DNA of 64,000 nucleotides from Ureibacillus thermophilus (GCF_042657185.1 NZ_JBHSNN010000012.1), one strand, 5' to 3'; positions 53,475 through 62,904 are shown, counted from the first letter of the stretch. Notes: generated by a model not told the origin, from the letters alone. Numbers and translations are program-made.

Positions 53475-53534
53475 TTCTCATGCAATTCGGTACCACCCAA
53501 TGAACAAGCGCCATCATGTACCGAATTGCATGAG
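53475..53534 (-). other. Perfect 18-bp inverted repeat with 24-base loop
   Basis: Arms TCTCATGCAATTCGGTAC (53475-53492) and its exact complement (53517-53534) enclose a mixed-composition loop. It lies between the racE stop and the hairpin at 53439. It is too long and GC-poor at its ends for an ordinary terminator. Confidence 0.8.
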
Positions 53535-53553
53535 ATTTTTAAGATGTAAACAT

Positions 53554-54351
53554 TTATTTTAAATGGATTTTCCTTATATCCAAATGTTCCATTTCTAGCC
53601 AGTTTTCAGCAATTGAACGGAATATCGGCACTGAGCCGGTCACATAAAAAATGTGATGCGGCTTATTTTTTTCTGTTCGAAGTAAATTTTCATACATTAA
53701 TCGTTCTTTTACCTCTTTTGCTGTTTCTTCGGCTGATGATAAAACTGTTATATTTGGTCCTACTACTTTTTCGATATGATGTTGAATCATTGGATAGTGA
53801 GTACAACCTAAAATGACTGTATCAAAACTTTTATTTTGAAGCGGCTTAAGACCATTTGCTACAAGCTCATAGGCAAATTGCCCTTCATATTCACCGCTTT
53901 CTACAAGCGGCACGAATGTCGGACAGGCAAGAGGAATGATTTTTGCCTTTGTGTTTAGCGAAAGAAGGGCACGTTCATATGCACCGCTTTTGATGGTTCC
54001 TTCTGTTGCAAGTACAACAATTTCATTGCGTCTTGTTTTTTTTAATGCTGCTCGGGCTCCTGCATTGATGACGCCCACAACCGGGATTGAAAGTTCTTTC
54101 CTTAATGCATCTAATGCAACAGCTGTTGCCGTATTACAAGCGATGACTAGCATTTTTATATGTTTTTTTTCTAAGGCTTTTGCTAGCTGCAAGGTAAAGG
54201 TAAGCACCTCAACCTTTTTTCGTGGGCCATAGGGGCACCTTGCTGTATCACCAATATAATAAATTACTTCATTCGGTAAAGCTTTCATAATTTGCTTTGC
54301 AACTGTTAAGCCGCCAACTCCTGAATCTAAAACGCCTATTGGGGCATTCAC
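53554..54351 (-). CDS. racE: Glutamate racemase
   Basis: A 265-residue cofactor-independent racemase giving D-glutamate for peptidoglycan. It starts NAPIGVLDSGVGGLTVAKQI; the two catalytic cysteines are in VIACNTATA near residue 73 and ILGCTHYP near 184. Full length. It lies upstream of rph as in B. subtilis, but gerM, normally between them, is missing. Confidence 0.96.
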   Translation of the reverse strand: MNAPIGVLDSGVGGLTVAKQIMKALPNEVIYYIGDTARCPYGPRKKVEVLTFTLQLAKALEKKHIKMLVIACNTATAVALDALRKELSIPVVGVINAGARAALKKTRRNEIVVLATEGTIKSGAYERALLSLNTKAKIIPLACPTFVPLVESGEYEGQFAYELVANGLKPLQNKSFDTVILGCTHYPMIQHHIEKVVGPNITVLSSAEETAKEVKERLMYENLLRTEKNKPHHIFYVTGSVPIFRSIAENWLEMEHLDIRKIHLK

Positions 54352-54603
54352 TTATTACCGCCTCTATCCTATTTCATTTGTTATAATATTTTATCTATTC
54401 TATTTTGACTTATTTCATTACTCAGCTCAACGATTCTTTATTATATACAAAGAAATAGGCAGAGACAATTTTTTCAACTGAATGCCGCCATCATTAATGC
54501 TAATTTGCCGGAATCCTATTGTTGTTAAACATTGAGTATTTTCATGTTTAGCGTTGTATGAAAACCAATTAATGAATAAAAATTCTACATCAACAGAATA
54601 TTC

Positions 54604-54825
54604 TCAATGCAATGATAATTCATCCAGCCTTAGTAGTTCAATCAGTGCCTGTGATCTGCTGGAAACTCCCAGCTTTTGAATGGTGTTCGAGATATGATTT
54701 CTCACCGTTTTTTCACTGATGCCCAATTTTTGGGAAATTTCTTTCGTCGAATAATCTAAAATTAATAATTGAAATATTTCCCGCTCCCTTTTCGTTAGTA
54801 GCGAACGATGCTGCGGGCTACTCAT
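54604..54825 (-). CDS. gerE: GerE, LuxR-type sporulation regulator
   Basis: A 73-residue protein consisting only of a LuxR-type helix-turn-helix: LTKREREIFQLLILDYSTKE then ISEKTVRNHISNTIQKLGVS. GerE acts late in the mother cell with sigma-K and regulates coat genes; the length and solitary HTH are diagnostic. It sits between ysmA and racE as in B. subtilis (ysmB is absent). Confidence 0.95.
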   Translation of the reverse strand: MSSPQHRSLLTKREREIFQLLILDYSTKEISQKLGISEKTVRNHISNTIQKLGVSSRSQALIELLRLDELSLH

Positions 54826-54893
54826 AAGGCAACACCCTCCTATCTCCTCTCTATGTAAGGTATGTTAGGAGGGGGAATGCGGTGAGGGCATTT

Positions 54894-55343
54894 TCACGAT
54901 TTCCCGAATAATATTGTTTTTTGTTCTTCCGTCCATGGAGCAGGTCTTCCAGTTTCTTTATTGATTTGCACTAAAGCCCCTCTGCCTGTCAAAACAATTT
55001 CTTCTTTTTCATTTTTGACCATATAATGGATATCTATGGATGAATTTCCAACGCGAGCTGTCTTTACATAAATTCGCAATTTTTCGCCGTAATACACTTG
55101 CTTTAAATAATCGCATTGCAAATCCGCTGCGACTGGAATATATTTTTCATCAGGCGATCCCCAATTGCTTTTTACATTTAGCCATTTAAAATATTCAATG
55201 CGTGCATGTTCAAAGTAAGAAAAAGGCACCACATTATTCAAATGGCCATACATATCAACATCACCAAAGCGAACAATTTCTTCTGTGTAAAATTTAAATT
55301 CTTTCTCCCATTGCTTTAAATCTTCAATATAAGTTTCTTTCAT
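54894..55343 (-). CDS. ysmA: YsmA-like acyl-CoA thioesterase (4HBT hot-dog fold)
   Basis: A 149-residue hot-dog protein with the 4HBT motif VRFGDVDMYGHLNNVVPFSY near residue 25 (catalytic Asp in DMYGHLNN) and the long sheet VKTARVGNSSIDIHYMV. It hydrolyses acyl-CoA thioesters in the family; the chain specificity is unknown. Positioned between sdhB and gerE, the same as B. subtilis ysmA. Confidence 0.92.
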   Translation of the reverse strand: MKETYIEDLKQWEKEFKFYTEEIVRFGDVDMYGHLNNVVPFSYFEHARIEYFKWLNVKSNWGSPDEKYIPVAADLQCDYLKQVYYGEKLRIYVKTARVGNSSIDIHYMVKNEKEEIVLTGRGALVQINKETGRPAPWTEEQKTILFGKS

Positions 55344-55527
55344 TTTTCCATCCCCTTATTTTATTGATATAACAATTATAATTATACAATAGTTATTTCT
55401 TCACTTAAATGCATGAAAATGTCGAACTTTGTTGAAGGAAATGAAAAGACGAAAGAATGGTTCTTTATAGAAACACTTACTATACTATGCAAAAGTGAAA
55501 ATTTGGTTATAATGTTTCAATAAAAAA

Positions 55528-55556
55528 CAGCCTAATCGAAAAATCGATTAGGCTGC
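55528..55556 (-). terminator. Terminator of the sdhCAB operon
   Basis: Perfect arms CAGCCTAATCGA and TCGATTAGGCTG with an AAA-type loop, then T-rich sequence on the minus strand. Confidence 0.9.
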
Positions 55557-55567
55557 CTTTCTTTATG

Positions 55568-56350
55568 TTAGTCTACCATATGGTCTGAACCGAAGAATTT
55601 ACGGAACATATGAACAGTTGTTGCTCTGTTTAAAGAAGCAATAGATGTTGTCAAAGGAATTCCTTTTGGACAAGCTGCAACACAGTTTTGAGAGTTACCG
55701 CAGTTTGCAAGTCCACCTTCGCCCATTATGGCATCTAAACGTTCGTCTTTATTCATTGCACCTGTTGGGTGAGTGTTGAATAAACGTACTTGAGAAAGTG
55801 GTGCTGGTCCGATGAAGTTAGATTTCTCTGATACGTTAGGACAAGCTTCGAAGCACACACCGCAAGTCATACATTTTGACAATTCGTATGCCCATTGACG
55901 TTTGCGTTCAGGCATGCGTGGACCTTCACCTAAATCATAGCTTCCGTCGATTGGAATCCATGCTTTAACTTTTTTCAACGCATTGAACATGCGGCTGCGG
56001 TCAACTTGTAAGTCGCGCACAACTGGGAAAGTTTTCATTGGTTCTAGGCGAATTGGTTGTTCAAGTTGATCGACCAACGCAGAACAAGATTGACGTGGAC
56101 GACCATTAATCACCATCGAACATGCACCACAAACTTCTTCGAGGCAGTTCATATCCCAAGTAACTGGTGTTGTAGCTTTTCCATCCGCAGTTACTGGATG
56201 TTGACGAATGTACATTAATGCCGAAATCACGTTCATACCTGGGCGATATGGTACTTCAAACTCTTCCCAGCGGCTTGCACCATTTGGATTATCTTGACGT
56301 AAAATTTTAAATCTTACTTTTTTTCCACTTTCCACTTGTTGTGTACTCAT
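55568..56350 (-). CDS. sdhB: Succinate dehydrogenase iron-sulfur subunit
   Basis: A 260-residue SdhB that links the FAD subunit to the membrane anchor. The 2Fe-2S ligands CLEEVCGACSMVINGRPRQSC (residues about 69-89), the 4Fe-4S motif CMTCGVCFEACP near 157 and the 3Fe-4S set CGNSQNCVAACPKGIPL near 217 are complete. It starts 2 bases after sdhA ends. Confidence 0.97.
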   Translation of the reverse strand: MSTQQVESGKKVRFKILRQDNPNGASRWEEFEVPYRPGMNVISALMYIRQHPVTADGKATTPVTWDMNCLEEVCGACSMVINGRPRQSCSALVDQLEQPIRLEPMKTFPVVRDLQVDRSRMFNALKKVKAWIPIDGSYDLGEGPRMPERKRQWAYELSKCMTCGVCFEACPNVSEKSNFIGPAPLSQVRLFNTHPTGAMNKDERLDAIMGEGGLANCGNSQNCVAACPKGIPLTTSIASLNRATTVHMFRKFFGSDHMVD

Positions 56351-56352
56351 GA

Positions 56353-58113
56353 TTAATTATCCCCTTTCGAAGAGTAGTCACGTTTACGAGGTGGAATTAA
56401 TGATACGTCCACTTCTTGATAAGTAATAATTGGCTCTCCAGTAGATGGATCAAATTTCGCCATTGTTGTTTTTAAGAAGTTTTCATCGTCACGTTCTGGG
56501 AATTCTGGTTTATAGTGCGCTCCGCGTGATTCGTTACGCAATAATGCGCCTTTTGTAATTACACGTGCAAGATAAAGCATATTTTTCAACTGACGAGTAA
56601 AGTGTGCACCTTGGTTGCTCCATTTTTGAGTGTCGTGGATGTTGATATTTTCCCAACGCTCAAGCATGTCGCCAAGTGTGTCAAGAGTTTTTTGTAATCG
56701 ATCGTTGTAACGCACAACTGTTACGTTGTCTGTCATCATTTCACCTAGTTCTTTATGAAGCAAGTATGCGTTTTCATTACCTTTGTCCATTTTTAGGATG
56801 TTATCCCATTTTTGTTGTTCTTGTTTTACATATTGATCATATAAAGATTGTGGTAAATCCTCTGCATGTCTTCTTAAGCCTTCCATGTATTTAACTGCGT
56901 TAGGTCCAGCAACCATACCGCCGTAAATCGCAGAAAGCAATGAGTTAGCACCTAAACGGTTTGCACCGTGTTGTGAATAGTCACATTCACCAGCAGCGAA
57001 TAGACCAGGAATTTCAGTCATTTGATCGTAGTCTACCCATAATCCACCCATTGAGTAGTGAACTGCTGGGAAGATTTTCATTGGCACTTTACGTGGATCA
57101 TCACCAACGAATTTTTCATAAATTTCGATGATACCACCAAGTTTAACGTCAAGTTCATGTGGATCTTTATGAGATAAATCTAGATATACGATGTTTTCAC
57201 CGTTGATACCTAATTTTTGGTTTACGCACACATCGAAAATTTCGCGTGTCGCGATATCACGAGGTACCAAGTTACCGTATTTAGGATATTTTTCTTCTAG
57301 GAAATACCAAGGTTTACCATCTTTATAAGTCCAAATACGTCCACCTTCACCGCGAGCAGATTCACTCATTAAGCGGTTTTTGTCATCGCCAGGGATGGCA
57401 GTTGGGTGAATTTGGATGAACTCACCGTTCGCATAAGAAGCACCTTGTTGATATACGATTGATGCTGCAGAACCAGTGTTGATAACAGAGTTTGTTGATT
57501 TACCGAAAATGATACCAGGACCACCTGTTGCCATTACAACGGCATCAGAGCGGAATGCTTTGATTTCAGAAGTTTTTAAATCTTGCGCTACGATACCACG
57601 GCAAATTCCTTCATCGTCAAGAACAACGCCAAGGAATTCCCAGTGTTCGTATTTTGTTACTAAACCTTCTACTTCATAGCGACGAACTTGTTCATCTAGA
57701 GCATATAGCAATTGTTGCCCAGTTGTCGCACCTGCGAATGCAGTACGGTGATGCAATGTACCACCGAAACGACGGAAGTCAAGTAAACCTTCTGGAGTAC
57801 GGTTGAACATAACTCCCATACGGTCGAACATGTGAATGATGCCAGGTGCTGCTTCACACATCGCTTTAACTGGTGGCTGGTTTGCTAAGAAGTCCCCACC
57901 GTAGATTGTATCGTCAAAGTGGATCCATGGAGAATCCCCTTCACCTTTTGTATTTACTGCACCATTAATTCCACCTTGCGCACATACTGAGTGTGAACGC
58001 TTAACAGGAACTAATGAGAATAATTCTACTTCAGTACCCATTTCGGCTGCTTTCATCGTTGCCATTAGCCCAGCTAAGCCGCCACCAACAACGATTAATT
58101 TCTTTTTAGCCAT
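56353..58113 (-). CDS. sdhA: Succinate dehydrogenase flavoprotein subunit
   Basis: A 586-residue FAD enzyme oxidising succinate to fumarate. Visible: the FAD motif LIVVGGGLAGLMATMKAAE at the N-terminus, the covalent-FAD His in SHSVCAQGG near residue 41, HHRTAFAGATTG near 123, the catalytic HYSMGG near 350 and GANRLGANSLLSA near 386. The ATG at 58113 is better spaced from AGAGGAG than a GTG four codons upstream. Middle gene of sdhCAB. Confidence 0.97.
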   Translation of the reverse strand: MAKKKLIVVGGGLAGLMATMKAAEMGTEVELFSLVPVKRSHSVCAQGGINGAVNTKGEGDSPWIHFDDTIYGGDFLANQPPVKAMCEAAPGIIHMFDRMGVMFNRTPEGLLDFRRFGGTLHHRTAFAGATTGQQLLYALDEQVRRYEVEGLVTKYEHWEFLGVVLDDEGICRGIVAQDLKTSEIKAFRSDAVVMATGGPGIIFGKSTNSVINTGSAASIVYQQGASYANGEFIQIHPTAIPGDDKNRLMSESARGEGGRIWTYKDGKPWYFLEEKYPKYGNLVPRDIATREIFDVCVNQKLGINGENIVYLDLSHKDPHELDVKLGGIIEIYEKFVGDDPRKVPMKIFPAVHYSMGGLWVDYDQMTEIPGLFAAGECDYSQHGANRLGANSLLSAIYGGMVAGPNAVKYMEGLRRHAEDLPQSLYDQYVKQEQQKWDNILKMDKGNENAYLLHKELGEMMTDNVTVVRYNDRLQKTLDTLGDMLERWENINIHDTQKWSNQGAHFTRQLKNMLYLARVITKGALLRNESRGAHYKPEFPERDDENFLKTTMAKFDPSTGEPIITYQEVDVSLIPPRKRDYSSKGDN

Positions 58114-58157
58114 GATTCTTTTCACTCCTCTTTCTGATTGGATGTTCTATTTATTGA

Positions 58158-58763
58158 TTAAGCGAATGCTAGAATTGCAGATATACCAATGATGCTGATG
58201 ATTACAAAGAAAATCATTGAAAGCCAAGTGAACACTTTTTGTGAGTGTGGAGATTGTGTAATACCCCAGCTTACACAGAATGCCCATAAACCATTAGATA
58301 AGTGCAATGTAGCTGCAAGGATACCCACAATGTAGAATCCTAACATCCAAGGATTTGCAACGATTTCTTCCATCATATTGAAGTTTACTTCTGCACCTAA
58401 AGCTTTTTGGATGCGTGTTTGGAAAATGTGCCAAGCAATGAAGATTACTAGGAACACGCCAGTAATTCGTTGCAATAAGAACATCCAGTTACGGAATGTA
58501 CTGAAGCGCTTGTTGTTTGGTGTTGCTGTAAAGGCAATGTAGATTCCATATAAACCATGGAATAAGATTGGAATGTAGATCACAATCCATTCAATTACGA
58601 TTAGCAAAGGAATTTTGTCCATTCCTGCTACAAAATTGTTGTAAGCTTCTTCTCCTCTTGTTGCTGTAAAGTTTGCTAATAAGTGGAAAATTAAGAAGAG
58701 CCCTACAGGTATAACACCAAGTAATGAATGTAGTCGGCGCCAGTAAAATTCATTTTTTGCCAA
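58158..58763 (-). CDS. sdhC: Succinate dehydrogenase cytochrome b558 subunit
   Basis: A 201-residue, five-helix membrane anchor typical of B. subtilis-type SdhC. It binds two haems b and passes electrons to menaquinone. Histidine candidates lie in FLIFHLLANFTAT, FHGLYGIYIAFTA, FIAWHIFQTR and AATLHLSNGLWAF. First gene of the operon; a promoter is expected in the 290 bases to yslB. Confidence 0.96.
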   Translation of the reverse strand: MAKNEFYWRRLHSLLGVIPVGLFLIFHLLANFTATRGEEAYNNFVAGMDKIPLLIVIEWIVIYIPILFHGLYGIYIAFTATPNNKRFSTFRNWMFLLQRITGVFLVIFIAWHIFQTRIQKALGAEVNFNMMEEIVANPWMLGFYIVGILAATLHLSNGLWAFCVSWGITQSPHSQKVFTWLSMIFFVIISIIGISAILAFA

Positions 58764-59054
58764 GACTGATACCCCCTTAATAATGATAAAAATTGAGTAG
58801 TCAATAAGTCGTCACAAATTGTAAACGCTTTATGCATTGACTGTGGAACTCATAATGGTACAATATTATGACAAATTCATTGTACCCCCATGAACTAATA
58901 CCGTCAAGGTTCGTTGTAAAGAATTATTGAAGTAAATATTTTTTAAAATTTTCTATAAAATTAACTTTTTTTCTTTCAATTAACATTTTTCTCTAATTTT
59001 TTATATTTCTACATGCTCATGAAAATGAAATTTTTAGAAAGAGGTTTTTTGTTT

Positions 59055-59471
59055 ATGTCAACCACACAAGTTTCATTTCCTCTATTTGGCTACGAACTAA
59101 TCAGAGATTATTTATTGCCTTCTATTTTAGGCAAGCATGAAAAAGATATCCTTTATTGGGCAGGAAAAGATTTGGCGCGCAAATTTCCATGCACCGACAT
59201 TCCATTAATCATATCGTTTTTCCAAGATGCAGGTTGGGGTGATCTCACCCTTGAAAAAGAAACGAAAGATGGATTCATTTTTCATTTAACGAATGATCCA
59301 CAACTATTAAAAATTAAAGAGCGGAATTTCCGATTAGAAGCTGGCTTCATAGCCGAACAAATTCAAAGCATCAACGGCTTTTTAGCTGAATGCTATGAAG
59401 AAAAAAAAGAACATCAAGAACAAGTTGTATTTACCGTAAAAATGGATTTAAAAGAAAAGGTGAAGGCTTAA
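59055..59471 (+). CDS. yslB: YslB-like DUF2507 protein
   Basis: A 138-residue soluble protein with the DUF2507 pattern (FPLFGYELIRDYLLPSILGKHE, ILYWAGKDLARKFP, ERNFRLEAGFIAEQIQ). B. subtilis YslB lies between sdhC and lysC, as here. The fold is haem-NO-binding-like, but no function is established. The ATG at 59055 follows AGAGG; an earlier in-frame ATG is unlikely. Confidence 0.92.
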   Translation: MSTTQVSFPLFGYELIRDYLLPSILGKHEKDILYWAGKDLARKFPCTDIPLIISFFQDAGWGDLTLEKETKDGFIFHLTNDPQLLKIKERNFRLEAGFIAEQIQSINGFLAECYEEKKEHQEQVVFTVKMDLKEKVKA

Positions 59472-59494
59472 GGGGCAAAATCGCCCCTTTTTTT
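59469..59494 (+). terminator. Terminator of yslB
   Basis: Arms AAGGGGC and GCCCCTT with loop AAAATC and a T-run; it also faces the lysC stop. Confidence 0.88.
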
Positions 59495-59982
59495 CATATC
59501 AATTCTTCTAGAAGACCGAATTCATCGTGCAATGCATTGGCGGCATGAATCATATCATCTTGAGGTACGACAACGGAAACTTTAATTTCGGAAGTGGATA
59601 CCATTTTCACAGGGATGTTTTCTTGATATAAACGGGCAAACATTCTTGCAGCTACCCCAGGATTGGATACCATTCCAGAGCCGACAATGGACACTTTTGC
59701 CAAGCCGACTTCAAAGTCCGCAAATTGGAAACCGAGTTCTTTTTTGTGATCTTCTAGCACTTTCACCGCATTGGCCAAATCTTCTTTTGCAATGGAAAAT
59801 GAGATGGTTGGTTTTACTTCACTCATCACGGACTGTACAATAATATCGACATTCACATGATGCTTTGCGAGCGTATTGAATAAGTTCGCGAGGGAAGATT
59901 TTTCAAGCGATTCATAGCCGACTGTAAAACGGATAATATCAGTTTCATATGCAACGCCTCGAACAATTAAATTTTTCTCCAT
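59494..59982 (-). CDS. Predicted beta subunit of the aspartokinase-like protein (internal start)
   Basis: An in-frame ATG at 59982 is preceded by AAGGGAG with 8 bases spacing, a better ribosome site than most genes here. It would give a 162-residue ACT-only protein beginning MEKNLIVRGVAYE. B. subtilis lysC makes a separate beta subunit of the same size from an internal start at the equivalent place, and the two chains form the alpha2-beta2 enzyme. Translation from this site is inferred. Confidence 0.7.
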   Translation of the reverse strand: MEKNLIVRGVAYETDIIRFTVGYESLEKSSLANLFNTLAKHHVNVDIIVQSVMSEVKPTISFSIAKEDLANAVKVLEDHKKELGFQFADFEVGLAKVSIVGSGMVSNPGVAARMFARLYQENIPVKMVSTSEIKVSVVVPQDDMIHAANALHDEFGLLEELI

Positions 59983-60720
59983 TTCAATCTCTCCCTTAAT
60001 GAATGTGCCTCGAACATTTCTTGTACTCGATCGAACGATGATAGGAATTTCGAATTTTTTTGCTAATTCCACCGCTCTCGGATGAACAATATTTGAACCT
60101 AAATAAGACAACTCAAGCATTTCGTCATAGGTGATATCTTTCAATTTACGGGCCCGCTTAATCTCAGTCGGATTCCCTGTATAAACTCCGTCAAGCTCCG
60201 TATAAATTTCCACCCGGTCTGCTCCAATACTTTTTGCAATCGCCACCGCTGTCGTATCTACTCCGCCTTCTCCAAGCAAAGTGATGTTATTTTCTTCATC
60301 AATCCCTTGTCCACCGGCTACAACGACAATTTCCCCTTTTTTAAACCTTTCAATAATGACATCTCCATTCACATCTTCAATGCGCGCATTCCCGCCCGTT
60401 TTGCGAGTGCTTTTAATTCCTAATTGCCAGCCTGTCAGAGAAAGAGCTTTAAATCCTCTCTTCTGAATGGCAATGACCAGCAGGCTGCTCGCAATTTGCG
60501 CATTGGTTGAATGGATTGCATCCAATTCTCTTTCAGTTGGTCTATCGGATAAGGTATAAGCAATTTTATTTAAACTTCCATTGATTAATTCCGTTGATGG
60601 AACGACCGCTACGACATTGCGCCCAAATTTCTTTTCTTCAATCAACCTTTTTGCCGTTTCGCCAATTTGTTCAGGCGTAGATAAATTTTTTTCACTCAAT
60701 TTCACTACCACATTGATCAT
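59494..60720 (-). CDS. lysC: Aspartokinase-type protein with degenerate kinase motifs and intact ACT domains
   Basis: A 408-residue homologue of B. subtilis LysC, the first enzyme of the lysine/threonine/methionine pathway. The fold blocks are all present, but the catalytic signatures are changed. KFGGTSV at the N-terminus reads KLSEKNL, TGEQ reads TNAQ (near 72), LGRGGSDTTA reads LGEGGVDTTA (near 158), TDVDGVY reads TELDGVY, and DPR reads NPT. The ACT tandem (about 245-408, with VSIVGSGMVSNPGVAARMF and STSEIKVSVVV) is well kept. It is probably a regulatory pseudoenzyme or has very altered activity; no other aspartokinase is in the window. Confidence 0.88.
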   Translation of the reverse strand: MINVVVKLSEKNLSTPEQIGETAKRLIEEKKFGRNVVAVVPSTELINGSLNKIAYTLSDRPTERELDAIHSTNAQIASSLLVIAIQKRGFKALSLTGWQLGIKSTRKTGGNARIEDVNGDVIIERFKKGEIVVVAGGQGIDEENNITLLGEGGVDTTAVAIAKSIGADRVEIYTELDGVYTGNPTEIKRARKLKDITYDEMLELSYLGSNIVHPRAVELAKKFEIPIIVRSSTRNVRGTFIKGEIEMEKNLIVRGVAYETDIIRFTVGYESLEKSSLANLFNTLAKHHVNVDIIVQSVMSEVKPTISFSIAKEDLANAVKVLEDHKKELGFQFADFEVGLAKVSIVGSGMVSNPGVAARMFARLYQENIPVKMVSTSEIKVSVVVPQDDMIHAANALHDEFGLLEELI

Positions 60721-60775
60721 CGCTACACTCCCCTTAATTCACAAAACAAATGAAGTTTCGTAGTTTATGACGAAA

Positions 60776-60980
60776 GAAAAAAGCAACTCTTCACAGGGTG
60801 GTGAAAAGCTGCCTCATTCTCCATTTTTTTGAGATAGCCCCCGAAATCATAAAGATTTTAATTGACTAATATTTTCAAAATGCATTGGAACCAACTCGGC
60901 AAGCTTTCCGTTCCCTAGCCTATTGAAAGTTCACTCAACAGCCGGGTACTTAGAATCTCGCACCACTTTCAGAAGATTTT
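60776..60980 (-). promoter_or_regulatory. Lysine riboswitch (L box) with terminator
   Basis: The minus-strand leader of lysC carries GGTGCGA near 60968, GGGAACGGAAAGCTTGCCGA near 60910, and GGGGGCTATCTC near 60831, the hallmark L-box segments in order. A terminator with arms GCAGCTTTTCACC and GTGAAGAGTTGC plus T-run spans 60776-60813. Lysine binding should terminate transcription ahead of lysC. Confidence 0.9.
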
Positions 60981-61008
60981 CACTTTTTAAATTTACAATA
61001 TCATACAG

Positions 61009-62796
61009 TTATTCCTTTGACAATGAGTCTTCATGGAAATAATGATAGATGGTTTCCGCCACCGCTTTCGGCATTTTGGCTTCCATTAATTCCTCCACCG
61101 TTGCCTCTTTGATTTTTTTGATGGAGCCAAAATGTTTTAATAACTGTTTCTTCCGCTTAGGGCCAACTCCTTCAATTTCATCAAGGGCCGATCGGAGGGA
61201 ATGAGTTTGATGTTGTTGGCGCAAAAAGGTGATTGCAAAGCGGTGCACTTCATCTTGAATGCGCTGAAGAAGATAAAAAGCATCACTCGTTTTTTTCAAT
61301 GGAACAGGAGCAGGTGGTTCGCCATATAAAAGCTCTGAAGTGCGGTGTCTTTCATCTTTTGCAAGCCCGGCTATCGGGATTGACAGCCCCAGTTCGTCTT
61401 CTAGCACTTCTCTTGCTACCTCTATTTGCCCTTTTCCACCGTCCACGATAATTAAGTCTGGGAGAGGCAAATTCTCCTTTAAAACGCGGATGTAGCGTCT
61501 TCGGATGACTTCCTGCATAGCGCCGTAATCATCGTGTTTTGCCGCCTCTTTCAATTTAAATTTGCGGTATTCCTTTTTGGCCGGCTTTCCATCAATAAAT
61601 ACAACCATAGCGCTGACCGGATCTGCTCCGTGCATATGGCTGTTGTCGAAGGCTTCAATGCGGTAAGGTGTGGAGATGCCCATAGCCTCGCCTAGTTGTT
61701 GGCAAGCACCAATGGTACGCTCTTCCTGTCGCTCAATTAATTGAAATTTCTCTTGAATGGCAAGCATGGCATTTTTCCTTGCCAGTTCAACCAATTCCTT
61801 CTTTTGTCCCCGCTTTGGCACGAGCACTTTTATATTTAAAAGTTTTTCTAAAATAGTTTTATCGACGTTATCTGGAATTAAAATTTCTTTTGGCTTAATA
61901 TGTCCCGAATCATAAAATCTGCCGACAAATGTTAAAAATTCTTCTTCCGGATCACGGTAAATCGGGAAAATGGACACATCTCTTTCGATTAATTTTCCTT
62001 GCCGGACGAAAAAGACTTGAACGCACAACCATCCTTTTTCCACAGCATAGCCAAAGACGTCTCGATTCGTAAAATCTCCTGAAACGATTTTCTGCTTTTC
62101 CATCACCGTTTCGATATTTTGAATTTGATCGCGATATTCCTTCGCCCTCTCAAATTCAAGTTTTTCCGCGGCGTCCAACATCTTTTTCTCCAATTCTTTT
62201 TTCACTTCTTCATGTCCGCCATTTAAAAATTTCACGATTTCATTAGTCATGTCTTCATAGATTTTCGGGTCTATTTCTTTGACGCATGGAGCCAAACATT
62301 GGCCTAAGTGATAATATAAACACACGCGGTCAGGCAGACGGTTGCATTTTCTTAATGGGTAAATTCGGTTTAACAGTTTCTTAGTTTCATTCGCTGCGGA
62401 AACATTTGGGTATGGTCCAAAATATTTGGCTTTATCTTTTTTTACTTTTCTTGTCGTCAAAATGCGGGGATATTTTTCGTTTGTAATTTTTATATAAGGA
62501 TAACTTTTATCATCCTTCAGCATCACATTGTATTTCGGGTCATATTGTTTAATTAAATTCAATTCTAAAATTAACGCTTCCAAATCGCTGGAAGTAACAA
62601 TATATTCAAAATCCTCAATTTCACTTACTAGAAGCTGCGTTTTGCCGTCATGGGAACCGGTAAAATAAGAGCGCACTCTATTTTTCAATACTTTTGCTTT
62701 CCCTACATAAATGACTGTTCCTTGCCTGTCTTTCATTAAATAGCATCCCGGCAATTCCGGCAAAAGAGCTAATTTATTTTGAATTGTTTGATTCAT
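61009..62796 (-). CDS. uvrC: UvrC excinuclease subunit
   Basis: A 595-residue nucleotide-excision-repair nuclease. It has the GIY-YIG domain (GCYLMKDRQGTVIYVGKAK, residues about 16-34), the cysteine cluster CNRLPDRVCLYYHLGQCLAPC near 150, a UVR motif (EKLEFERAKEYRDQI) near 212, the C-terminal RNase H-like nuclease (RIEAFDNSHMHG, LIIVDGGKGQ) and helix-hairpin-helix repeats at the end. It lies between trxA and lysC as in B. subtilis. Confidence 0.97.
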   Translation of the reverse strand: MNQTIQNKLALLPELPGCYLMKDRQGTVIYVGKAKVLKNRVRSYFTGSHDGKTQLLVSEIEDFEYIVTSSDLEALILELNLIKQYDPKYNVMLKDDKSYPYIKITNEKYPRILTTRKVKKDKAKYFGPYPNVSAANETKKLLNRIYPLRKCNRLPDRVCLYYHLGQCLAPCVKEIDPKIYEDMTNEIVKFLNGGHEEVKKELEKKMLDAAEKLEFERAKEYRDQIQNIETVMEKQKIVSGDFTNRDVFGYAVEKGWLCVQVFFVRQGKLIERDVSIFPIYRDPEEEFLTFVGRFYDSGHIKPKEILIPDNVDKTILEKLLNIKVLVPKRGQKKELVELARKNAMLAIQEKFQLIERQEERTIGACQQLGEAMGISTPYRIEAFDNSHMHGADPVSAMVVFIDGKPAKKEYRKFKLKEAAKHDDYGAMQEVIRRRYIRVLKENLPLPDLIIVDGGKGQIEVAREVLEDELGLSIPIAGLAKDERHRTSELLYGEPPAPVPLKKTSDAFYLLQRIQDEVHRFAITFLRQQHQTHSLRSALDEIEGVGPKRKKQLLKHFGSIKKIKEATVEELMEAKMPKAVAETIYHYFHEDSLSKE

Positions 62797-62904
62797 AAAA
62801 TATCACCTTGCAATATATCAGCCTACTTATTATAAGTATATTATATGAATAGATGCTAATAAAAAGCGAGGAGTTTTCTCCCTCAGCATTTATTTCAAAG
62901 CAAA

